Shown: in pieces, positions 61,101-64,000 of the stretch
How the letters are laid out: every line of letters begins with the position of its first letter
How positions within the stretch are numbered: the stretch's first letter is position 1
Source of the DNA: Roseibium sediminicola
GTDB taxonomy: Bacteria; Pseudomonadota; Alphaproteobacteria; Rhizobiales; Stappiaceae
Reading direction: 5' to 3'
Assembly: GCF_023156505.1 (NCBI RefSeq)
Contig: NZ_JALNMJ010000021.1
Location: 37,990 to 101,989 of the forward strand
DNA length: 64,000 nucleotides
Notes under the pieces: generated by a model
The model's database searches: none
The model's input: the letters and a program-made list of their open reading frames with translations, nothing else
Told to the model about the DNA's origin: nothing
Position numbers and translations under genes: made by a program

Positions 61101-62478
61101 GCAAACCGGCAACCGTGAAGTTGTAGACCGTATGAAGACCTTCTGCTTGCGAGATGTTTTCGATGACATGCGACGCCCCATCCGCACGGACGATCATATC
61201 GCCAACGGAGAGATCGCCAATTGGCTTGAAAGAACCATCCGGCAACAGGAACGGGTGATTGGGCGTGGCGTGAATGCCATCGATGTTCAAGACTTGCTGG
61301 TCGTCATGGACGATGAGATCGACAACCTCACGCGCTTCCAAAGCGCCCAGACCGTCGAAGGCCATCACCTTGTCTTCAAGCTGGATCTGTTCAATCGGCT
61401 TTTCCGAGCCATCGGCCAGCAGGATCAGTGTGCCGGCAGAAAAACAGGTGCCTTGCTCATGGTCACCAATCGTGGAACTGCCGCTCGATCCCCCCTGGCC
61501 GTCGTAGCTGCCAACATCACCGACAGAAAGGCTGCCGCCGCCTTCGTAACCGGGGTTTGTATCTCCGTGGTCGCCGCCGCCATTGTTGTTGTTGCTGCCT
61601 TGGTTGCCGCTGTCGCGGTTACCTCTGTTGTCTGAACCACTTGGGTTGGATGCATCTGGATACCCGTTTGAGCCTACACCTCGATATCCGTATCCAGCAT
61701 AGTCTGAGCCGAAGTATTTTGCAGTGTCAGAATATGAAGTTGTGGTAGTTGCATTGCGAACTGCCCCAGATGTGGCAGCAGCTGATACACCATCGTTGCC
61801 GCTAGTGTGATCAGTACTTGCCCCGCTCGAGTTCCCGTTGCTTTGTGGTCCTGAATAGGTGGAAAATGGGCTAACGCCTCGCATAATACTGTCTGTAATA
61901 TGCGAATTCGTTGCCTGAACTAACCCCGGAAAAAAATCTCTGACAAATTTACCGAATTCGCTAATGTTGTGTGGTGCATTTACCAAATTCCCGAGTTCAT
62001 CCACGGTTCCGTAGACGCCCAGTTTCCTGTCATCTTTGGAAATTAAAGCGGTGGCTTCCGCTTTTCCGTGAATGGAGCCCATAAGTCCAACTTCCGCATC
62101 AGAGACGGAAACTTTCCCTTTCACTGATCCATTGGTGGAAACGGTCACGCCTGCGGTCGCAGCGCCAATTCGACGATCTACAGAAAGGCTTACATCGCCA
62201 TTTGAATCGACTGCTCCTCCCAGGGAGCCAAGTGCCTTTGACCCTGCCTCATAGCCTATCGACGTCGTTACTTCAGGCGCATAATCTTTAAATGATTGTT
62301 TTGTAACGGTTTTTTGATATCTATCAACATACAAAGTTCCATTTGAAGAAAAATTCGTTCCGACTTTGGTTTTTGTTTCTATTACCGTTCCAGCGTCCAA
62401 TGTCGGATTTGGTAGATATTTTGGATCATGGATACTAATTGTGTATCCACCAATATTAAGCTCAAACTTCTCGTCCAT
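52147..62478 (-). CDS. giant Hint/RTX mosaic protein, probable type I-secreted
   Basis: A 3,443-residue acidic protein. Residues 1-340 are a Ser/Gly/Asn-rich head. A Hint domain follows at about 345-470 (CFSAGTLILLADG, HATPNHPFL, ending VHN), then a DLDGDGLEVTALD region. About 1,400 residues (roughly 640-2030) are some 23 repeats of about 60 residues, each with a DxDGDG loop. DUF4214 lies near 2040-2150, an RTX patch near 2200-2260, seven FG-GAP-like repeats of about 50 residues (VGDFNGDGRDDLMFTW type) near 2350-2710, and four blocks pairing RTX repeats with a haemolysin-related domain to 3310. The C-terminus (DIVTDFVAGAGTDDVLELS) fits a type I signal. Start MDEKFELNIGG at 62478 follows GGAG. 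Confidence 0.85.
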   Translation of the reverse strand: MDEKFELNIGGYTISIHDPKYLPNPTLDAGTVIETKTKVGTNFSSNGTLYVDRYQKTVTKQSFKDYAPEVTTSIGYEAGSKALGSLGGAVDSNGDVSLSVDRRIGAATAGVTVSTNGSVKGKVSVSDAEVGLMGSIHGKAEATALISKDDRKLGVYGTVDELGNLVNAPHNISEFGKFVRDFFPGLVQATNSHITDSIMRGVSPFSTYSGPQSNGNSSGASTDHTSGNDGVSAAATSGAVRNATTTTSYSDTAKYFGSDYAGYGYRGVGSNGYPDASNPSGSDNRGNRDSGNQGSNNNNGGGDHGDTNPGYEGGGSLSVGDVGSYDGQGGSSGSSTIGDHEQGTCFSAGTLILLADGSEKPIEQIQLEDKVMAFDGLGALEAREVVDLIVHDDQQVLNIDGIHATPNHPFLLPDGSFKPIGDLSVGDMIVRADGASHVIENISQAEGLHTVYNFTVAGLHTYVAAGFRVHNKFAAPVMLDLDGDGLEVTALDRSTVFLDTGGDGFLHRTAWAGEGDGVLYFDPDGREEITEKRQFVFTEWDPTATSDLEALASVFDSNGDGVLNASDTDFAKFKVMVTLADGSTVSKTLAELGITEIDLTADATNIELSDGSVITGKTTFTRADGTTGTVGDMLLAAEKQGHRVTQEESVDGSGTRSLTTTAYAADGSKAYEFFSEVSADGLSVTNRYDDDGDGVIDRIQTIETVVNDDNSRTETEQNYSGSDLATAVLTSREITTKSADHLVETIERDSMGGGWVDQRETRTEAADGSLTIEVVNLAQDERVITSTSETVSLDGSERIDGLDADGDTKADTIETHLVDKHDDDSRTETVTVTNQDGSLRSKTIEEVEADNRSKVITRDLDGDGQIDQREILDITVTPAGGSTSRLEIRNGDGSLKSASTTVTSDDALTKTTKLDRDGDGDIDLTTVDATTVNADGSRERIVTERNGDNSIRSMRKESLDADKVGQEVFADLDRNGSFEADEKVSSVVVDTTTQERTATQWTRSDDGSVLAKVTSVTSADGLTRDTTSDLDGDGDIDLKVSDVTVQNADGSSTRTVTTKNGDNSLRTIVETTTSADGLTKTVREDVDGDGVFEKKSVNTLVLEADGGTTRTASAYAGDETTLLSETVTTESADRRTRTVTADRDGDGKIDSTSVREKGTDGAVTLTVTETGYDGTGSEVVLGKTVTTTSANGLDITKETDLDGDQVTDVTRHSTTTLNADGSRTTVSATKNGDGSLRSTSTVTVSDDGLKTVSKTDADGNGTFERIVTDETVLDADGGTTRTVETRSQSGQLLSRTQIETSDNGLVTVKKTDRDGDGSYDVVETATTVLEADGGTVTTTESSEGGVLRARTTQTVTDNGRSSVTESDVNGDGETDVRTTQTVAIDGKVTNVTQSLAADGTLQSQSRTATSADGLSVTTSRDADGNGAYETRSESVRVLNADGSTTTTVSAKAQNGALESRVAETVSADGLTTTRAQDFDGDGKNDETSVRKAVIGADGTITTTETVKARNGDLLMSSMETVSGDGRSSTLAIDADGNGQYDRVTTVTVGDDGVTTTTASSYSATGDLLARTTSSESGNGLERTVSFDLDGNEAADRTLSDVTELAVDGSTTRTVTHETGSGRLLAREQVISSDDGLTVTTALDLDGQGGNDFVTTKTTAFAHDGSTSETWTTRGPGGLKGSATRETSGDGLEVTTEVDLDGDGDIDRSTSVTRNATGGTTETNKLFGNGTSLERSETTVVSADERRHTVNIDRDGDGDLDLSTHTAIDLSGDTLTTWSDLAANGDAEAVLTRQANANGTSDIYRLDIDGDGSTDITRETAISYDGAGNEIRVFEETEAVGGLAFRSTTVTSGNGLTSITETDSDGDGKIDTRAETKTVLNADGSSTTTSRDWYERSGVERSSYAETVSADRRTITEVFDFDGDNVTDKTRVTKTAADGSVVVVETGFGENGAQKRSVTTTSSDGLTTSVLRDGVTQTFSRSELGNGSYDWDNGVTATSSKAHITVSHKVDAAGVETWEMTSVKGSSTTTYSERFDAGSKARLLTEAARVYDAVLDRDMDTSEIEVLVQFADDSQLILEDLAAALLASGEYEDRYGEQTNAEFLARAYQNTLGREPTLEEWNAHLAKLDDGTGRATFIAELSESAEHVVVGNGHGESNNYDVFLLDVVQEGALERPFGVDELALVADDDKVYFGTSGANVFNSSGYDALIGRAGDDQLWGDSGNQLVVGGTGDDYLRAKGGNDTYVFNRGDGDDVIIDEGGSSDMLWFGKGIDIDDLKFSRSDDHLRIDFYGESSSKAAEAAAKGLGALTGSVTIRYWFSDSNMRIENLAFETGDGVWIGHLQNFQQGTDFSFVGRSTPVSASAINDNPDRSLIGDFNGDGREDVMVTWDSTGTNRLFLGRADGGFDQRSDTIAPTAINGSPDQALVGDFNGDGRDDLMFTWSDTGTNRVYLGQSGGGFSGYSNKIPTAAINGSPDKVSVGDYNGDGRDDLMFTWSATGTNRLYSGRSDGGFDGHSNLVPTNILDGNPDRILVGDYNGDGRDDMMVTWSSTGTNTYLRSRTGGDFKGLFNTIPVDSINGSPDDAVVGDFNGDGRDDLMFFWTATGTNRLFLGRSDSQFDTRVNAIDPQDINGGPSHILVGDFNGDGRDDLQMTWASSGQNRLYLGQSEGGFERKFDLIAREQINDNPNWALVLDVDGNGNDDLLSVWTGSGDNNVALSHTDGLNVINGSAANDLLNGLQGNDALDGLDGHDSLFGGEGDDVLRGGAGNDLMDAGTGTGANWQYLEGQEGDDFYLIGSDAGLVWLTDDAEWESSGTDTVRFKELTLADLTISSEKAGNEPILRFRWNEDGKAGELRLADTGAWIERIEFADGSVLSDIVFDAEGRLDLRGSPGDDLIVGGAGDDIIRTGNGNDILDAGAGTGSNWQHLMGRYGDDTYLIAADAGLVWMNDQAEFSDSGNDTVRFKDLKLSDLTIASEISGDEPILRFQWNVGGKAGELRLADKGAWIERFEFADGTSLSKMYTDGNGRSRLFGTAEDDYIRATSLSPGDGSGRLTDDPVVEGGAGNDVLDAGAGDFADNAFLRGQAGDDTYIINSRSGSIVIDAPAEDASGGTDTLRFTDLSLSDLSIQFEDQQNVNGVALFLSWSAEGDRPAGQVMLANEGQHFERFEFADGTTLSAIIAEGEGRLDLRGTDGNDLMIGGVGDDIIRSGNGNDVLDAGAGTGTNWQHLKGRYGDDTYLIGSDAGLVWMTSDAELADSGADTVRFKDLMLSDLTVSNYVDNGTSVLRFQWNKDGVTGELRLAEGGAEVERFEFADGTTLSEISLASDGSVILTGTSGNDTITGTSGTDTLTGGAGNDTFVFTALNSQIPQATPADIVTDFVAGAGTDDVLELSSSHFSGFDDVLARAVENVSDGSVTLNVGMDAPLVVLEGVALADLHQDDFRFV

Positions 62479-62479
62479 A

Positions 62480-63046
62480 TCAAAGCTCCAAATCAATAAT
62501 TTTCTTTGCTAATTCTCTTGAATTTAACCTGGATAGAGCTCCAATATTTTCTGAATCTACACCAAAGCTAACTAACACACCTATGTAGAGGCATTTTAGC
62601 TGATCATCTATCGAATTTTTCTTATTATTGAACACTACTACCGTTTTCCAGTTCTCAAGCGTAGCATTATCGGGCATCAATTCACGGGTCTTAAAGCCGC
62701 GGACCAAGCACTGTTCCTCACCAGCTTCGAACAACTCGAGTATCGACTTTACCTCGCTGTCAACATTATTTAATTTATCTAAATTGAATTCACCGTTAGA
62801 GATAATATCTTGTATAGAAATCGCCAAAATACTTCTTGAGGCGCGACCTCTATAGATTAACTCAACTTCGTTTAAGTATGAGAAAGCTTCCAGAGTTACA
62901 TAGAATAGTTCTTCAGCTCTTTTTTCCTCGATTAGGTAAGAAACTCCGTATGCGTCAAACCCAATTTTGATTTCGTTAGCACGCGAAAACGTCGCTACGC
63001 CGATATTCATCAGGGTAGCGCTCAGGATTATGCTTAAAAATCTCAT
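62480..63046 (-). CDS. AT-rich exported protein upstream of the giant gene
   Basis: A 188-residue protein with a signal peptide (MRFLSIILSATLMNIGVATF, cleaved near SRANEIKIG). EEQCLVRGFK and the second Cys in KCLYIGVLVSFG weakly recall the DUF2927 layout of exported proteins, but I do not assign it. Its stop is one base before the giant gene start, so the two form an operon and it may assist secretion or anchoring. The gene is much richer in A and T than the rest of the window, a sign of recent transfer. Confidence 0.7.
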   Translation of the reverse strand: MRFLSIILSATLMNIGVATFSRANEIKIGFDAYGVSYLIEEKRAEELFYVTLEAFSYLNEVELIYRGRASRSILAISIQDIISNGEFNLDKLNNVDSEVKSILELFEAGEEQCLVRGFKTRELMPDNATLENWKTVVVFNNKKNSIDDQLKCLYIGVLVSFGVDSENIGALSRLNSRELAKKIIDLEL

Positions 63047-63122
63047 TAATGCCTCGAAGTGTACTTTTGCTAGCTGTTACCTTGAAGGTGATACCCATTC
63101 ATTTGACATACAGATCAATATT

Positions 63123-63416
63123 TTAGGTCTGAACATTGGCATAGATCGGCCCGAACCGCTCCGGCTCAGCCATGGCCTTGTCAAAGATCGCCCGGGCCTT
63201 TGTTTCGGAGAAGGCAATATCGCGAAAGATCGTCCTGAGATGCGCTTCCCGCGCGAGATGGATCCCAGCGCGGCAATCGCTTTCCGAGCCGTCCGCGAGC
63301 CGGAGCTTCACGCTGTTGCGTTTGCGTGTAGGCCCAGCCCCGGCGCCCACTCCGGCCGCCGGGATTTCGCTGCGCGCAGGCGCATATCCTGAGGTGTGGC
63401 CGCTGCCATCCGTCAC
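63123..63416 (-). CDS. uncertain small ORF
   Basis: A 97-codon frame. The C-terminal half (DIAFSETKARAIFDKAMAEP) reads like a plausible protein, but the N-terminal half is low-complexity and no ribosome site is clear. It may be the broken end of a larger gene. It is the only candidate in the otherwise gene-poor stretch 63047-63953. Confidence 0.3.
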   Translation of the reverse strand: MTDGSGHTSGYAPARSEIPAAGVGAGAGPTRKRNSVKLRLADGSESDCRAGIHLAREAHLRTIFRDIAFSETKARAIFDKAMAEPERFGPIYANVQT

Positions 63417-63675
63417 CCGTTAACCCCTTGCCCGCGCTCCTCGAGCGCAGCCCTTTTTTACCCGGCGCCGCCACGCCGGACTTATTGTCTTTTTCCCGGG
63501 CGCCTCTTCCCGGAGTTGGGGCCGGAAACTAGCAACATCGGGAAATATGACAAGCAACCCGGCAACACTTTTAACGGGAAATTAGCCCTTTCCGCTGCGG
63601 GTTCAAAACCTTGCCGGAGCCGCCAATCTGCCTGGCGTGTGGACTGTTGCACTCATGCAGCACAAGCGAGCGGCC

Positions 63676-63830
63676 AATGCCGGTCGATCACCCCGTCGCC
63701 ATCATCGTCACAACGGTCGATCACCGGCAGACCGAGGGCGCTGACTTCGGAGAAAATCTCATTGGCTTGCTGCCATCGTCGGCAATAACGGTGGCGGTCC
63801 GGCTGCGCGTGCGACACCAACAACTCTGAT
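63676..63830 (-). pseudogene. degenerate duplicate of part of the giant gene
   Basis: On the minus strand one frame reads EIFSEVSALGLPVIDRC then DDDGDGVIDR, closely matching the giant protein segment FFSEVSADGLSVTNRY then DDDGDGVIDR encoded near 60380-60530. Both nucleotide copies share GGTCGATCACCCCGTCGCC. The copy is out of frame elsewhere and has no start. It is a relic of a second giant gene or of a local duplication, lying next to an insertion sequence. Confidence 0.7.
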
Positions 63831-63879
63831 CGGGGTTCGAGCGACAGGGTTTCAGGGGGGGGGGGATTGAATTGGATCG

Positions 63880-64000
63880 TGCCCGACCTGAGACATAGGT
63901 GACAGAACGTTCCGGACACATGGGTAACACTTTCCGTTTTTCGGGAGGTGTAGATGCCGTGGCAAGAGGTGTCCAAAATGGAGGAACGTCTTCGTTTCGT
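63880..64000 (+). mobile_element. left end of an IS481-type insertion sequence (cut by window edge)
   Basis: A non-coding end with TGAGACATAGGTGACAG followed by a transposase start. The exact terminal repeat cannot be fixed because the other end is outside. It follows a run of about 11 G (near 63855-63865) and the giant-gene fragment. Confidence 0.55.
63954..64000 (+). CDS. IS481-type transposase, N-terminal fragment (cut by window edge)
   Basis: GGGAGGTG precedes an ATG that reads MPWQEVSKMEERLRF to the window end. MPWxExSxMxxRxxF is the well-known start of a subgroup of IS481-family transposases (helix-turn-helix then DDE integrase). Only 15 complete codons are visible, so the call rests on this signature. 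Confidence 0.7.
   Translation, partial: MPWQEVSKMEERLRF

Overview
The window reads as chromosome of a high-GC alphaproteobacterium of the Hyphomicrobiales (Rhizobiales) type, plausibly a Roseibium/Labrenzia-like marine member of the Stappiaceae. This is inferred from the complete PhyR-NepR-EcfG general stress module, a DUF6481-like protein beside a cold-shock gene, TRAP transport and large RTX proteins. No rRNA, tRNA or CRISPR array was seen.

Layout. 1-6.4 kb: an inositol-type (iol) catabolic locus with a LacI-family regulator (partial), two Gfo/Idh/MocA dehydrogenases, an IolE-like TIM-barrel protein and, divergently, iolC, iolB and an iolJ-like aldolase; a perfect LacI-type operator lies between the two arms. 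6.6-9 kb: an RTX protein, two large related palindromic repeats and a small secreted protein. 9-20.3 kb: a PAS-GGDEF-EAL enzyme, a long-form GAPDH-like gene, a cold-shock cluster, and a response regulator with a 1,255-residue hybrid kinase. 20.5-22.1 kb: an orphan contractile tail-sheath gene. 22.1-28.8 kb: a TRAP transporter, a MarR regulator and a self-sufficient, cytoplasmic-type reductive dehalogenase (RdhA fused to an FMN/NAD(P)H/2Fe-2S reductase), which together look like uptake, sensing and reductive dehalogenation of an aromatic acid. 29.7-35.4 kb: a catabolic block for an amino-acid derivative (Asp/Glu racemase-like, M24, M20, PLP lyase) with two Lrp/AsnC regulators.

36-51 kb is a stress island centred on phyR/nepR/ecfG. 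EcfG-type promoters (GGAAC, 16-17 nt, CGTT) can be read upstream of DUF992, PLDc_N, DUF1328, nepR-ecfG, CsbD, a DUF883-like operon and a Crp/Fnr regulator, with a weaker one before a PRC-barrel gene. Between phyR and dps sits an HWE histidine kinase whose N-terminus closely resembles the copper/ethylene-binding membrane domain of plant ethylene receptors. Two copies of a 264-bp MITE-like element, in opposite orientation and each flanked by TA, are both inserted exactly in a TAA stop codon.

52-64 kb is dominated by a 3,443-residue secreted-type mosaic protein (Hint domain, about 60-residue DxDGDG repeats, DUF4214, FG-GAP-like and RTX repeats) read leftwards, preceded by an AT-rich secreted gene, a broken duplicate of part of the giant gene and the start of an IS481-type transposase at the right edge.
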